DNA of 64,000 nucleotides from Geodermatophilus sp. DF01-2 (GCF_004571065.1 NZ_SPQN01000002.1:62001-126000), one strand, 5' to 3'. Shown: positions 18,765-28,226, counted from the first letter of the stretch. Numbers and translations are program-made. Notes: a model not told the origin generated them from the letters alone.

Positions 18765-18925
18765 CCGCAGAAGGACCCCGTCCTCCTCACCCTCGGCCTG
18801 CCTGCAGGGTCCCCGGCCCCGTCCCGGGCACCGCCCCGAGCTTGCGAGGGGTGGGGAGGACGGGGTCCTTCAACGAGCGGTGGGGGGCAGGGAGGTCCTT
18901 CCTGGGGCCGAGACGGGGTCCTTCC
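18765..18925. repeat. Dispersed GC-rich intergenic repeat, copy 6 (complex, with long inverted arms)
   Basis: The left arm gaaggaccccgtcctc near 18771 is the exact reverse complement of gaggacggggtccttc near 18856-18872, giving a 16 bp stem around a core of cgggcaccgccccgagcttg. A second partial copy (gcggtggggggcagggaggt) follows. It fills most of the 270 bp gap between mec and cysO, where nothing else is seen. Confidence 0.75.
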
Positions 18926-19399
18926 TCAGTCGTAGACGACGGTGGTCGGCGAGTGGCCGAACAGGTAGGACTCGACGACCTCGACGTCCTCCTCGGTGAC
19001 GACGGCGTCGACGATGCGGAAGCTGCGGAACTCGACCTCGTCGCCGGCCAGACCGGTCTGCTCCCCGTGGTGCCGGGTGGAGACCAGGACGTAGTGCGCG
19101 TTCGGCTCGGAGGCGAGGCCGACGTCGGTGCGCGAGGGATAGGCCTCGGTGGCGGTGTGCGAGTGGTAGATCACCACCGGCTCCTCGTCCCGGTCGTCCA
19201 TCTCGCGGTACAGCCGCAGCAGGTCGGCGGAGTCGAACTCGTAGAACGTGGGCGACCGGGCGGCGTTGAGCATCGGGATGAAGCGCTCGGGGCGGTCGCT
19301 GGCCTCGGGGCCGGCGACCACGCCACAGGCCTCGTCCGGGTGGTCCTCCCGGGCGTGGGCCACGATGGCGTCGTAGGTCGCGCGGTCGATGCGCAGCAC
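18926..19399 (-). CDS. mec: CysO-cysteine peptidase Mec (JAMM metalloprotease)
   Basis: A 157-residue Mov34/JAMM protease that releases cysteine from the CysO-cysteine adduct. The JAMM motif is VIYHSHTATEAYPSRTDVGL (about 76-95), with the HxH and S-x-x-D zinc and catalytic residues, plus Glu in the N-terminal HPDEACGVVAGPE. The gene belongs to the mec-cysO-cysM cassette but is separated from cysO by a repeat-filled 270 bp gap, so coupling is looser than in mycobacteria. Confidence 0.93.
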   Translation of the reverse strand: MLRIDRATYDAIVAHAREDHPDEACGVVAGPEASDRPERFIPMLNAARSPTFYEFDSADLLRLYREMDDRDEEPVVIYHSHTATEAYPSRTDVGLASEPNAHYVLVSTRHHGEQTGLAGDEVEFRSFRIVDAVVTEEDVEVVESYLFGHSPTTVVYD

Positions 19400-19431
19400 G
19401 ACACCAGTCTAAGAGGACCCCCCTGCCCCCA

Positions 19432-19592
19432 CCGAGGAAGGACCCCGTCCTCCTCATCCCCTCGCACGCTCGGGATGGCCTGTGGACGGGGCCGGCGGCG
19501 GGACCCTGCAGGGGGGCCGCCGTCCTCCCCCCCTCGCAGGCTCGGCAGAAAGGCCCTGCAGGAGGGCCGCCTGGACGGGGCCGCCCGATACG
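19432..19592. repeat. Dispersed GC-rich intergenic repeat, copy 7
   Basis: Contains gaaggaccccgtcctcctca, then cccctcgcacgctcggga, then ggaccctgcaggggggccgc and cccctcgcaggctcgg. At least two units are stacked between the divergent mec and 19603 genes. Confidence 0.65.
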
Positions 19593-19602
19593 GTGCGCGT
19601 CC

Positions 19603-19959
19603 GTGGCCCTCGAGCTGCTCATGGTCGCCGGCGTGCTGCTCCTCGCCGTGCCGGCGGTGGTGCTCGGTTCCGGCGGGCTGCACCGCCGCAGCGGTCACCA
19701 CAGCAGCGACGCCGGCGCCGACCGGGTCTCGCTGGTGCTGCTGGTGTCCATGCGGCTGCTGACGCTGCTGCTGGTCGCCGTGCTGTCGGTCGTCGTCCTG
19801 GTCTGCGCCGTCGGCGCGATCGTGCGGGACCTGGAGATGCCCAGCCTCGTATCGGTGTTCTTCGTGCTCGACCTGCTCCTCGCGGTGCTGGTCGTGCTCA
19901 CCTTCGGTCGGCGCGACCGGCGGCGAGCGCGTCGACGAGCGACCCCTGCAGGCCGGTGA
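19603..19959 (+). CDS. Small membrane protein of unknown function
   Basis: A 118-residue protein with three hydrophobic helices: LELLMVAGVLLLAVPAVVLG (3-22), VSLVLLVSMRLLTLLLVAVL (43-62, running on to about 75) and [20 protein letters not shown] (82-101). The C-terminal tail is Arg-rich ([16 protein letters not shown]), consistent with a cytoplasmic end. Start GTG 19603. Its last 62 bp overlap the convergent DUF2017 gene. No family recognised. Confidence 0.6.
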   Translation: MALELLMVAGVLLLAVPAVVLGSGGLHRRSGHHSSDAGADRVSLVLLVSMRLLTLLLVAVLSVVVLVCAVGAIVRDLEMPSLVSVFFVLDLLLAVLVVLTFGRRDRRRARRRATPAGR

Positions 19960-20395
19960 GCCAGTAGTAGACGGCCAGCTGCTGCCCCTCCTCGGTGGAG
20001 AGGTCCTCCGGCGGCTCGGTGTCCTCCTGGATGTCCAGCCGGGTGCCCAGCGCCAGGCGCAGGTCGTTGCTGGTGCGCAGCCAGGCGACCGCCTGGTCCG
20101 GGTCGAGGCGGAGAGGACCGCCGTCCGGCGGCAGGCTCGCGCGGACGGTGGCCAGGTCGTCGGCCTTGCCCGAGCGCAACGCGGACTCGGTCATCCCGCG
20201 GTAGTCGGCGGCCAGTTCCGGATCGCTGCGGTGCCCGGAGGGCAGCAGCCGGGTCACCACGGGGTCGCCGGCCACGTCGTCGGCCTCGGCGGTGAGCAGC
20301 TGCTCGAGCTGGTCGAGGAGCAGGGCCACGATGCGGGCCTCGGCCGGTTCCAGCCGCGCCACCAGCTCCTCGCCCCTGCGGCGGAAGGGCTTCAT
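19898..20395 (-). CDS. DUF2017 protein (clpS-linked)
   Basis: A 165-residue protein that accompanies clpS in actinobacteria (position of mycobacterial Rv1332). Visible segments are [40 protein letters not shown] and a C-terminal [20 protein letters not shown]. Start ATG 20395 overlaps the clpS stop (ATGA), so the two are co-translated. Its function is not established; the link to ClpS suggests a role around the N-end rule or ClpC regulation, which is inference. Confidence 0.85.
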   Translation of the reverse strand: MKPFRRRGEELVARLEPAEARIVALLLDQLEQLLTAEADDVAGDPVVTRLLPSGHRSDPELAADYRGMTESALRSGKADDLATVRASLPPDGGPLRLDPDQAVAWLRTSNDLRLALGTRLDIQEDTEPPEDLSTEEGQQLAVYYWLTGLQGSLVDALAAGRADRR

Positions 20396-20700
20396 GAGTC
20401 GCGCTGGAAGCTGGCCCACAGCCCGTAGGCGTGCAGCCGGCTGGTGTCGTGCTCCATCCGCTCGCGCGGCCCGGAGCTCACGATGGCCCTGCCCTCCTGG
20501 TGGACCTGCAGCATCAGCGTGGTCGCCGTCGGCTCGTCGTAGCCGAAGAGCTCCTGCAGCACGTAGGTCACGTAGGTCATGAGGTTGACCGGGTCGTTCC
20601 AGACGATGGTCACCCAGGGCCGGTCGAGATCGCCGCGTTCCTCGACGGTCTCCTCGGGCGTCCGTGTCGGCGCGAGCGGTCCGGCCACGGAGCCCACCAT
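20392..20700 (-). CDS. clpS: ATP-dependent Clp protease adaptor ClpS
   Basis: A 102-residue adaptor that delivers N-degron substrates to ClpA/ClpC. The core [20 protein letters not shown] with conserved NDP/M residues, followed by [20 protein letters not shown] and [12 protein letters not shown], is the ClpS fold. The N-terminal 25 residues are a flexible extension. It is the first gene of the clpS-DUF2017 pair and divergent from pncB, 41 bp apart. Confidence 0.94.
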   Translation of the reverse strand: MVGSVAGPLAPTRTPEETVEERGDLDRPWVTIVWNDPVNLMTYVTYVLQELFGYDEPTATTLMLQVHQEGRAIVSSGPRERMEHDTSRLHAYGLWASFQRDS

Positions 20701-20741
20701 AGAACGCCGCGCACATCGGGTCGCGCCTACGCTCCGGGGCC

Positions 20742-22025
20742 ATGCCGACGGGTCCCGCCCTGCTGACCGACCGGTACGAGCTGACCATGGTCGCAGCGGC
20801 CCTGGCCGACGGCACGGCCGACCGCGACTGCGTCTTCGAGGTCTTCGCCCGGCGCCTGCCGCACGGCCGCCGCTACGGGGTGCTCGCCGGAACCGGCCGG
20901 CTGCTGGAGGCGCTCGCCGCCTTCCGGTTCACCGACGAGGACCTCGCCGCACTGCACGAGCAGGGCCTCACCGACCGCCGGCTGCTGGACTGGCTGGCCG
21001 GCTTCTCGTTCAGTGGGGACGTCGACGGCTACGCCGAGGGAGAGCTGTTCTTCCCCGGCTCCCCCGTGCTCACCGTCCGGGCGCCGTTCGCCGAGGCAGT
21101 GCTGCTCGAGACGCTCGTCCTCTCGGTGCTCAACCACGACAGCGCGATCGCCTCCGCCGCGGCCCGGATGGTCTCCGCCGCCCGCGGGCGGCCGTGCATC
21201 GAGATGGGCTCGCGGCGCACGCACGAGGAGGCCGCGGTCGCCGCCGCCCGCGCCGCATACCTCGCCGGGTTCGCCGCCACCTCGAACCTCGAGGCCGGCC
21301 GCCGCTACGGGCTTCCCACCACCGGCACCAGCGCGCACGCCTTCACCCTGCTGCACGACGACGAGGCCGCGGCGTTCCGCGCCCAGGTCGCCGCCCTCGG
21401 GATCGGCACCACGCTGCTGGTGGACACCTACGACGTCGACGAGGGGATCCGGACGGCGGTCGAGGTCGCCGGCCCCGAGCTGGGGGCGATCCGGCTGGAC
21501 TCCGGCGATCTGCCAACCCTGGCCACGCACGCGCGGCAGCTGCTCGACGAGCTGGGCGCGACCGGGACGAAGATCATCGTCACCAGCGACCTGGACGAGT
21601 TCGCCATCTCCGGGCTCATGGCCGCCCCGGTCGACGGCTACGGGGTGGGCACCTCGCTCGTCACCGGGTCGGGCGCCCCGACCGCCGGGATGGTCTACAA
21701 GCTCGTCGAGCGGGACGGCGTCCCGGTGGCCAAGCGCTCGGAGGGCAAGAACTCGGTGGGCGGCCGCAAGCACGCCGTCCGCCGGCACGACGGCTCGGGG
21801 ACGGCAACCGCCGAGGTGGTGAGCAGCGCACCGATCGACCCCGGGAACGGCGACCGGCGCCTGGTCGTGGAGCTCGTCCGCGGTGGCGAGCCGTGCACGC
21901 CGGCCGCGCCGAGGGCCGCCCTGGCCGCGGCACGGGCACACCACGCGCGGGCCCGCGAGGCGATGCCCGCGGAGGCGTTCGCGCTGTCCCGTGGAGACTG
22001 CGCCATCGAGACCGTGACGGCCTGA
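20742..22025 (+). CDS. pncB: Nicotinate phosphoribosyltransferase
   Basis: A 427-residue enzyme of the NAD salvage (Preiss-Handler) pathway: nicotinate + PRPP + ATP to nicotinate mononucleotide. Landmarks are [20 protein letters not shown] (7-26), [20 protein letters not shown] (127-146), [11 protein letters not shown] (190s), [12 protein letters not shown] and [11 protein letters not shown] near the phosphate site. It is followed 12 bp later by a nicotinamidase gene, so the two form a nicotinamide-to-NaMN operon. Confidence 0.94.
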   Translation: MPTGPALLTDRYELTMVAAALADGTADRDCVFEVFARRLPHGRRYGVLAGTGRLLEALAAFRFTDEDLAALHEQGLTDRRLLDWLAGFSFSGDVDGYAEGELFFPGSPVLTVRAPFAEAVLLETLVLSVLNHDSAIASAAARMVSAARGRPCIEMGSRRTHEEAAVAAARAAYLAGFAATSNLEAGRRYGLPTTGTSAHAFTLLHDDEAAAFRAQVAALGIGTTLLVDTYDVDEGIRTAVEVAGPELGAIRLDSGDLPTLATHARQLLDELGATGTKIIVTSDLDEFAISGLMAAPVDGYGVGTSLVTGSGAPTAGMVYKLVERDGVPVAKRSEGKNSVGGRKHAVRRHDGSGTATAEVVSSAPIDPGNGDRRLVVELVRGGEPCTPAAPRAALAAARAHHARAREAMPAEAFALSRGDCAIETVTA

Positions 22026-22037
22026 GAGGGGACCCGG

Positions 22038-22610
22038 ATGACCCGCGCCCTGGTGGTGGTGGACGTGCAGAACGACTTCTGCGAGGGCGGCAGCCTCGCC
22101 GTCGCCGGCGGGGCGGCCGTCGCCGGTGCGATCAGTGAGCACGTCCGCGCGCACACCGCCGACTACGCGCACGTGGTCGCCACCCGCGACCACCACGTCG
22201 ACCCCGGCGGCCACTTCGCCGAGCAACCGGACTTCCTCGAGACCTGGCCGGCGCACTGCGTGGTCGGTACGGACGGCGCTGAGCTGCACCCTCGACTGGA
22301 GCGCGAGCCCATCGAGGCGGTGTTCGACAAGGGCGAGCACGCCGCCGCCTACTCCGGCTTCGAGGGGCGCTGCGACGGCGTGCCGTTGGCCGAGTGGCTG
22401 CGCGCGCACGCGGTGGACGCCGTCGACGTCGTGGGGATCGCCACCGACCACTGCGTGCGGGCCACCGCGCTGGACGCCGTCCGCGAGGGCTTCGCGACCC
22501 GGGTGCTGCTGCCGCTCACCGCCGGCGTCAGCGAGGCGACCACCGACGCCGCCCTCGACCAGCTCCGCAGCGCCGGCGTCGGACTGGAAGGCGCCGTCCA
22601 CCGGGCCTGA
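22038..22610 (+). CDS. pncA: Nicotinamidase (isochorismatase family)
   Basis: A 190-residue cysteine hydrolase that converts nicotinamide to nicotinate. The catalytic Asp is in LVVVDVQNDFCEGGSLAV (5-22), the metal-binding pattern is in TRDHHVDPGGHF (D-x-H...H), the Lys in VFDKGEH, and the nucleophile Cys in VGIATDHCVRATALDA. It has a good Shine-Dalgarno (gagagggg) and lies 12 bp after pncB. The product feeds pncB directly. Confidence 0.93.
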   Translation: MTRALVVVDVQNDFCEGGSLAVAGGAAVAGAISEHVRAHTADYAHVVATRDHHVDPGGHFAEQPDFLETWPAHCVVGTDGAELHPRLEREPIEAVFDKGEHAAAYSGFEGRCDGVPLAEWLRAHAVDAVDVVGIATDHCVRATALDAVREGFATRVLLPLTAGVSEATTDAALDQLRSAGVGLEGAVHRA

Positions 22611-22624
22611 GTGAGCACACCACG

Positions 22625-22699
22625 CCTGCTCTTGCGGTCCTCCAGGCGCTCTTGCGGCGCTGCCTCACCGCAAGAGCAGGTGAAACACCGCAAGAGCAG
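22625..22699. repeat. Short inverted repeat family (CTCTTGCGG / CCGCAAGAG) after pncA
   Basis: Two forward copies (22625-22637, 22648-22658) and two reverse copies (22668-22680, 22687-22699) of a 10-13 base element. The outer pair cctgctcttgcgg / ccgcaagagcagg is a perfect 13 bp inverted repeat, able to form a hairpin between pncA and the convergent serB, so it may act as a bidirectional terminator. Confidence 0.75.
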
Positions 22700-22762
22700 C
22701 GTTGCAATCACACGGCGTTGCAACCGCACAGCGTTGCAATCGCACCGCGTTGCAATCACACC
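22699..22762. repeat. Four tandem 16 bp repeats (GCGTTGCAAYCRCACN)
   Basis: Units start at 22699, 22715, 22731 and 22747, each beginning GCGTTGCAA and differing at two or three positions. The fourth unit runs over the serB stop codon at 22756-22758. Unit length is exactly 16 with no spacers. Confidence 0.9.
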
Positions 22763-24030
22763 GCGTCGAGCACCTCGTCGCGGGTGAAGCCGAGCACCTG
22801 CAGCACGGCGTCGAGGTAGGGCTGGTTGAGGGCGGTGTGCGCCTGCTCGCGCACGTACGGCTTGGCGTTGAAGGCGATGCCCAGCCCGGCGACCCGGAGC
22901 ATGTCCAGGTCGTTGGCGCCGTCACCCACCGCCACGGTCTGCTCCAGGGGGATGCCGTACTCCTCCGCGAAGCGGGCCAGCGCCCGGGCCTTCCCGGCGC
23001 GGTCGACGATCTCCCCCACCAGTCCGCCGGTCAGCCGTCCGTCGGCGACCTCGAGGGTGTTGGCGGCCGTGAAGTCCAGGCCGAGCTGATCGGCCAGCGG
23101 ATCGGTGATCTGGGTGAAGCCGCCGCTGACGATGCCGCAGCGGAAGCCGTGCCGCTTGAGCGTGCGGATGAGCGTGCGCGCGCCGGGCGTGAGGACCAGG
23201 GCCTCGCGCACCTCGTCGAGCACCTCCACCGGCAGTCCGGCCAGCGCGGCCACCCGGGCCCGCAGCGACTGGGCGAAGTCCAGCTCCCCGTTCATCGCGG
23301 CGGCGGTGATCCGGGCGACCTCGGCGGCCCGGCCGGCGCGTGCGGCCAGCTCGTCGATCACCTCGCCGCGGACCAGGGTCGAGTCGACGTCCAGCACGAT
23401 GAGCCGCTTGCTGCGGCGGGCCAGCCCGACCTGCTCGACGGCGATGTCGGCGCCGGTGGCCGACGCCACGGAGGCCAGGGCGGTGCGCAGCTCGGTGGCC
23501 TCCCCGCCGGAGACGGTGAGCTCGAAGCTGGTCACCGGGTAGTCCGACAGCCGGCGGATGGCCTCGATGTTGCCGCCGACCCCGGCGATGGCCGACGCGG
23601 CCCCGGCGACCGCCTCGGGCGGCACCGGGCGGCCGAGCAGGATCACGTGGTGCGGCCGGCCCGCGGGGACGGCGTCCAGGCCGGCGTCGGCGGCGGACTC
23701 GACCTCCACCCGCATGCCGGTCGCCTGGCCGACCTCCGCGGCCAACCGGCCGAGCGTGGCGAGGAAGCGCTCCTCCTCCACCACGGGCACACTCTCGTCC
23801 GGGAGCGCGCCGACGACGACGCCGAGCACCAGCTGACCGTGGACGACGACCTGCTCGACATCGACCACCTCGACCTGCGGGTGGTCCTTCCCGCGCGCGG
23901 CGAGGGCGGTGAACAGCCGCGCGGTGACCCCCGGCCGGTCGATCCCGGTGACGGTCAGCAGCGCCCGCGGTGGAGTGGCGAGAGCGGTCGGCGACGTGCG
24001 AGGCGCGGGGTCGAACGGCACGGCAGCCAT
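22756..24030 (-). CDS. serB: Phosphoserine phosphatase with N-terminal ACT domains (SerB2 type)
   Basis: A 424-residue enzyme that makes L-serine from O-phosphoserine. Two ACT-like segments lie at about 22-100 (LLTVTGIDRPGVTARLFTAL) and 125-200, then a HAD phosphatase domain begins with the nucleophile motif VLDVDSTLVRGEVIDELA (Asp214). Motifs II (GIVSGGF) and III (VGDGANDLDML) follow. ACT domains in SerB2 bind serine for feedback. It is adjacent to ctaD in the same order as in mycobacteria (serB2-ctaD). Confidence 0.94.
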   Translation of the reverse strand: MAAVPFDPAPRTSPTALATPPRALLTVTGIDRPGVTARLFTALAARGKDHPQVEVVDVEQVVVHGQLVLGVVVGALPDESVPVVEEERFLATLGRLAAEVGQATGMRVEVESAADAGLDAVPAGRPHHVILLGRPVPPEAVAGAASAIAGVGGNIEAIRRLSDYPVTSFELTVSGGEATELRTALASVASATGADIAVEQVGLARRSKRLIVLDVDSTLVRGEVIDELAARAGRAAEVARITAAAMNGELDFAQSLRARVAALAGLPVEVLDEVREALVLTPGARTLIRTLKRHGFRCGIVSGGFTQITDPLADQLGLDFTAANTLEVADGRLTGGLVGEIVDRAGKARALARFAEEYGIPLEQTVAVGDGANDLDMLRVAGLGIAFNAKPYVREQAHTALNQPYLDAVLQVLGFTRDEVLDAV

Positions 24031-24112
24031 CGTGCCGCACCGCCGTCCCGCCGCCCCCCACCGCCCCGGATGCGTCGACGCCCCGCCGGCCGGAGCCGAC
24101 GGGGCGTCGCAG

Positions 24113-24268
24113 GTGGCCCCTCCGGGGCACCGCCCCGAGCTCGCGAGGGGTGAGAAGGAGGGGCGGCCCCTCTGCAGGGGCCCCGGCCCTCTCCTGGCGT
24201 GCCCAGAGCTTGCGAAGGGCTCGGGGAGAGGGTCCTTCTACCCGTGCGGGGGGCAGGGGGGTCCTGTT
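24113..24268. repeat. Dispersed GC-rich intergenic repeats, copy 8 (two or three units)
   Basis: Between the serB start and the ctaD stop. Reads gcaccgccccgagctcgcga, ggggtgagaaggaggggcgg, then gcccagagcttgcgaagggc, gagagggtccttct, and gtgcggggggcaggggggtc. Nothing else is in this 238 bp gap. Confidence 0.65.
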
Positions 24269-26020
24269 TCAGGTGGGGTCGGGGTCCTTGTCCCCCTGCC
24301 GAGGACCGGTGCCGTTCATCAGCTCGCTGGCGTAGTGGCCCTTGCTCTTACCGGCGTGTGCTTCCTGCTGCAGGCGGTCGACGAGGTGCGGGTAGTGGGC
24401 CTCGAACGCCGGCCGCTCGGAGCGGATCCTCGGGATCTCCACGAAGTTGTGCCGCGGCGGCGGGGACGACGTCGCCCACTCCAGGGAGTTCCCGTGGCCC
24501 CACGGGTCGTCGCGCAGCGCGAGCGGGCCGTACCGCCACGACTTGAACACGTTGTAGAAGAACGGGATGGTCGAGGCGCCGAGCACGAACGAGAAGATCG
24601 TCGAGATCGTGTTCAGCGTGGTGAACCCGTCCGTGGCCAGGTAGTTGACGTACCGGCGAGGCATGCCCTCACCGCCGAGCCAGTGCTGCACCAGGAACGT
24701 GCCGTGGAAGCCGACGAACGTCAGCCAGAAGTGGAGCTTGCCCAGCCGCTCGTCCATCATCCGGCCGCACATCTTCGGGAACCAGAAGTACATCCCGGCG
24801 TAGGCGGCGAAGACGACGGTCCCGAACACCACGTAGTGGAAGTGGGCGACCACGAAGTAGCTGTCGTTGACGTGCCAGTCCAGCGGCGGTGAGGCGAGGA
24901 GCACGCCGGTCAGCCCACCGAGGAGGAAGGTGACCATGAAGCCGATCGAGAACAGCATCGGCGTCTCGAAGGTCAGCTGGCCGCGCCACATGGTGCCGAT
25001 CCAGTTGAAGAACTTGATGCCGGTCGGCACGGCGATCAGGTAGGTGAGGAACGCGAAGAACGGCAGCAGCACCGCGCCGGTCGCGTACATGTGGTGGGCC
25101 CACACCGTCAGCGAGAGACCACCGATGGCCAGGGTCGCGAAGACCATCCCCTTGTAGCCGAACAGCGGCTTGCGGCTGAACACCGGGATGATCTCGGTGA
25201 CGATGCCGAAGAACGGCAGCGCGATGATGTAGACCTCGGGGTGCCCGAAGAACCAGAACAGGTGCTGCCACAGCAACGGCCCCCCGTTCTCCTCCGAGAA
25301 GATCAGGGAACCGAGCTGCCGGTCGGACAGGAGACCGAACAGGGCGGCGGTGAGGATCGGGAACGCGAAGAGCACCAGCAGGCTGGTCACCAGCGTGTTC
25401 CAGCAGAAGATCGGCATCCGGAACAGCGTCATCCCGGGCGCCCGCAGGCAGGCGATCGTGGTGATGAAGTTGACCGCGCCGAGGATGGTGCCCAGACCGC
25501 TCACCGCCAGGCCGGCGATCCACAGGTCCGCCCCCACGCCCGGCGAGTGCACCTCCAGGGACAGCGGGACGTAGGCGTACCACCCGAAGTCCGCCGCACC
25601 GCCCGGCGTGAGGAACCCCGACACCGCCAGCGTGCTACCGAAGAGGAACAGCCAGTAGGAGAAGGAGTTCAGTCGCGGGAAGGCGACGTCCGGCGCGCCG
25701 ATCTGCAACGGCATGATCAGGTTCGAGAACGCGAAGAACAGCGGCGTCGCGAAGAACAGCAACATGATCGTGCCGTGCATGGTGACCAGCTGGTTGTACT
25801 GCTCCGGCGACAGGAACTGCAGAGCCGGCTGGGCCAGCTCCCCGCGCATGAGCATCGCCATCAGGCCGCCGATGACGAACCAGGCGAAGGAGGTGGCCAG
25901 GTACATGAGGCCGATGGTCTTGTGGTCGGTGGTCCGCAGCAGGTTGGAGAGCCGCGAGCCCTTCTCGACCTCGTGAGCCGGGCTCGGCCGGCTCACGATC
26001 GGCGCCGGTGCGATCGTCAC
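24269..26020 (-). CDS. ctaD: Cytochrome c oxidase subunit I (aa3 type)
   Basis: A 583-residue, 12-helix haem-copper oxidase subunit. Haem a and a3/CuB ligands are visible: His82 in [11 protein letters not shown], His260-Glu-Val-Tyr in [14 protein letters not shown] with the cross-linked Tyr, HH309-310 in [11 protein letters not shown], and HFHYVV near 384. In actinobacteria it forms the bcc-aa3 supercomplex, taking electrons from cytochrome cc and pumping protons across the membrane. The last 70 residues are a hydrophilic cytoplasmic tail. Confidence 0.96.
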   Translation of the reverse strand: MTIAPAPIVSRPSPAHEVEKGSRLSNLLRTTDHKTIGLMYLATSFAWFVIGGLMAMLMRGELAQPALQFLSPEQYNQLVTMHGTIMLLFFATPLFFAFSNLIMPLQIGAPDVAFPRLNSFSYWLFLFGSTLAVSGFLTPGGAADFGWYAYVPLSLEVHSPGVGADLWIAGLAVSGLGTILGAVNFITTIACLRAPGMTLFRMPIFCWNTLVTSLLVLFAFPILTAALFGLLSDRQLGSLIFSEENGGPLLWQHLFWFFGHPEVYIIALPFFGIVTEIIPVFSRKPLFGYKGMVFATLAIGGLSLTVWAHHMYATGAVLLPFFAFLTYLIAVPTGIKFFNWIGTMWRGQLTFETPMLFSIGFMVTFLLGGLTGVLLASPPLDWHVNDSYFVVAHFHYVVFGTVVFAAYAGMYFWFPKMCGRMMDERLGKLHFWLTFVGFHGTFLVQHWLGGEGMPRRYVNYLATDGFTTLNTISTIFSFVLGASTIPFFYNVFKSWRYGPLALRDDPWGHGNSLEWATSSPPPRHNFVEIPRIRSERPAFEAHYPHLVDRLQQEAHAGKSKGHYASELMNGTGPRQGDKDPDPT

Positions 26021-26145
26021 GGCCGCAGCTTAGACGGTCTGCGCGGGAGCCCTCCCCCCGACGCTGGGGCGCGCCGATCGCCGCAGCTCAGCCCTTCCCG
26101 GCGCCGCCCGCGCCGTTCCCGGACCGTGACCGGCGCGCCGGCCGG

Positions 26146-27012
26146 TCAGCCGGCGCGGGTCCAGGTGCTGACGTCGACCGAGACCGTGACCGCCGTCCGC
26201 TCGGGCAGCCGCGCCACCGCCGCGGCCAGTTCCCCGGGCGCCAGGTGCCGGGCGTGCGGGCCCATCCCGATCAGCGTCGTGACCGCCGTCCGGTGCAGCC
26301 CCAGCCGCTCCCGGCGGCCGGACGCAACGTCCGGGCGCAGGTGCGGCTCCAGCGTCGCGGCGAGCCGGCGGGCCTTCTCCGGATCGACCCGCAGCAGCCC
26401 GAGCGGCCCGACGAGCTCGGCGAGGTGGTCGGCGGCGGGGGTGACCACGACCAGCCGCCCACCCGGGCGCAGCACCCGCGCGATCTCCGGGCCGTTGCGC
26501 GGCGCGAAGACGACCAGCACCCGGTCCACGGCGGCGTCGCGCACCGGAAGCCGGGCCCAGGCGTCGGCGACCACCGCCAGGGCCCGCGGGTGCGCGCCGG
26601 CCGCGCGGCGAGCGGCGTACCGGGACGAGTCCAGGACCACGCCCACCGCGTCGGGCAGCCGGTCGAGGACACCGGCCAGGTGCTGTCCGGTGCCCCCGCC
26701 GAGGTCGAGCAACGCGCCGGGCGGTCCGTCGTCCCCCGCGACGACGGCGTCCCCCAGCGCGCGGGTCACACCCGCGTAGTGACCGGCGGCGAGGAAGGCG
26801 ACGCGGTCGGCGACCATCGCCGCGGAGTCGCCGGACGGCGGGGCGTGCCCGGGCGGCAGCAGTGTGACGTGTCCCTGCCGCGCCCGGTCGAACGCGTGTC
26901 CGGCCGGGCAGCGCAGCCCGGCGTCGCCGGGCTCGGCGGCCAGCGGCGCTCCGCACACCGGGCACGCCAGCAGCCGCACCGCCCGCGGGGGCCAGGGACG
27001 GCGGGGCCTCAC
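26146..27012 (-). CDS. Putative 23S rRNA (guanine) methyltransferase, RlmA/TlrB-like
   Basis: A 288-residue protein. Residues 15-45 carry a zinc finger (LLACPVCGAPLAAEP...LRCPAGHAFD) typical of RlmA(I)/TlrB enzymes that methylate G745 or G748 of 23S rRNA. A Rossmann SAM site follows: ALLDLGGGTGQHLAGVLDRL, then VVVTPAADHLAEL. Start GTG 27012 overlaps the upstream MFS stop (GTGA). Some family members give macrolide resistance, so location next to an MFS pump is notable. The exact nucleotide target is not known here. Confidence 0.82.
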   Translation of the reverse strand: MRPRRPWPPRAVRLLACPVCGAPLAAEPGDAGLRCPAGHAFDRARQGHVTLLPPGHAPPSGDSAAMVADRVAFLAAGHYAGVTRALGDAVVAGDDGPPGALLDLGGGTGQHLAGVLDRLPDAVGVVLDSSRYAARRAAGAHPRALAVVADAWARLPVRDAAVDRVLVVFAPRNGPEIARVLRPGGRLVVVTPAADHLAELVGPLGLLRVDPEKARRLAATLEPHLRPDVASGRRERLGLHRTAVTTLIGMGPHARHLAPGELAAAVARLPERTAVTVSVDVSTWTRAG

Positions 27013-28226
27013 CGGCTCGCCACGCGGCCGGCCGCCCGCAGGGATGCCGTCTCGACCGCCCGCCCCGGGACGACGCCGACCGCCAGCGCCGCCGCCACCG
27101 TCCCGGCCGCGAAGGCCGCCGGGTAACCGGCCCCGCTCTCCACGAGCAGCGCGGCCAGCGGCACGGTCAGGGCCGCGGACAGGTTCTGCGCGGTGTTGTG
27201 GGCACCGAGCGCCCGCCCGGCCCAGGCGCTGCCGGCCTGCTCGGCGACGGAGGTGAACGCGATCCCGTTGGGGCTCACCGTGACGATCGTGGCGAGGACG
27301 ACGGCCACGGCGACCAGCGCCGTGCCCAGGACGTCGGGGGTCAGCCCGGCGACGGCGGCCAGGGTGCCGGCGGCGGCGGCCACCGCCACCGCGATCAGCC
27401 GCAGCGGCCCCACCCGGCTGCCCACGTGGTCGGACCACGCCCCTGCGCCGAGCCGCGCCGCGGCGCCGCCGAGCTGGGTGATCGCCAGGAGGGTGCCGGC
27501 GGCGCCCACGCTCCAGCCGGCGGCGCGCACCAGGAAGTCGAAGCTGAAGGCGGCGACCACGAACTGCGGGACGACGAGCAGGGTGCTCGCCGCGTGCACC
27601 CGCCACAGCACCGGCGAACGGTAGGGCGAGGCCACCGGAGGGGCCCCCGCGGCGGGCGCCGGCCGGGCCGGGTCGCGCACCAGCAACCCGACGAGGACGG
27701 CCGTGACCGCGCAGCCCGCGGCCAGCGCGGCGAACGCCGCACCGACGCCCTCGTCGGCCAGCCGCGGCAGCGCGAGCGCCGCCACCCCGACGCCGATCGG
27801 CTGCCCGGCCTGGCGGATCCCCATGGCCAGGCCCCGCTGGCGAGCCGGGAACCAGCCCAGCACCAGCCGCCCGCTCGCCGCGTGCACCGATGCGCTGCCG
27901 GCGCCGGCGAGCAGCAGCCACAGCCCCGTGGCGACCGGCGTTCCCGCCAGCGCGGCGCCGGTCAGGGCGGCAGCGGCGACGCCGAGCCCGGCGCTGAGCA
28001 CCAGCCGCTCGCCGTACCGGTCGGCCGCGGCGCCCCAGGCCACCAGGGTGAGGACCAGGCCGGCCGTGAGCGCACTGACCAACAGTCCGATCGCGGCCAG
28101 TGACAGCCCCTGGGCGCGGAAGGCGACGGTGAGGAAGGGCAGCCCGTTCTGGACGGCGCAGGCGGCGACCAGCCCGACCAGGCTCACCCCGAGGTGGCGC
28201 CAGCGAGCGGTGTCCCCGCCCGTCAC
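27009..28226 (-). CDS. MFS transporter, 12 transmembrane helices
   Basis: A 405-residue major facilitator. Helices are evident throughout (LVGLVAACAVQNGLPFLTVA, IGLLVSALTAGLVLTLVAWG, and in the C-half AFSFDFLVRAAGWSVGAAGT). The loop 2-3 motif A-like segment is WGAAADRYGERLVLSAGLGV, and loop 4-5 has the AMGIRQAGQPIGVG pattern. Start GTG 28226 overlaps the metallophosphoesterase stop and its own stop overlaps the methyltransferase start, so all three are one operon. Substrate unknown; drug or metabolite efflux is plausible. Confidence 0.88.
   Translation of the reverse strand: MTGGDTARWRHLGVSLVGLVAACAVQNGLPFLTVAFRAQGLSLAAIGLLVSALTAGLVLTLVAWGAAADRYGERLVLSAGLGVAAAALTGAALAGTPVATGLWLLLAGAGSASVHAASGRLVLGWFPARQRGLAMGIRQAGQPIGVGVAALALPRLADEGVGAAFAALAAGCAVTAVLVGLLVRDPARPAPAAGAPPVASPYRSPVLWRVHAASTLLVVPQFVVAAFSFDFLVRAAGWSVGAAGTLLAITQLGGAAARLGAGAWSDHVGSRVGPLRLIAVAVAAAAGTLAAVAGLTPDVLGTALVAVAVVLATIVTVSPNGIAFTSVAEQAGSAWAGRALGAHNTAQNLSAALTVPLAALLVESGAGYPAAFAAGTVAAALAVGVVPGRAVETASLRAAGRVASR

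Noticed and set aside
20727-22601. A 624-codon open frame on the reverse strand over pncB-pncA
   Set aside because: The forward genes have clear enzyme motifs. The reverse frame gives Gly/Arg/Val-rich sequence without a family, a common shadow in GC-rich DNA.
22699-22762. A small CRISPR array
   Set aside because: The 16 bp units are contiguous with no spacers, and no cas genes are near; they are tandem repeats.
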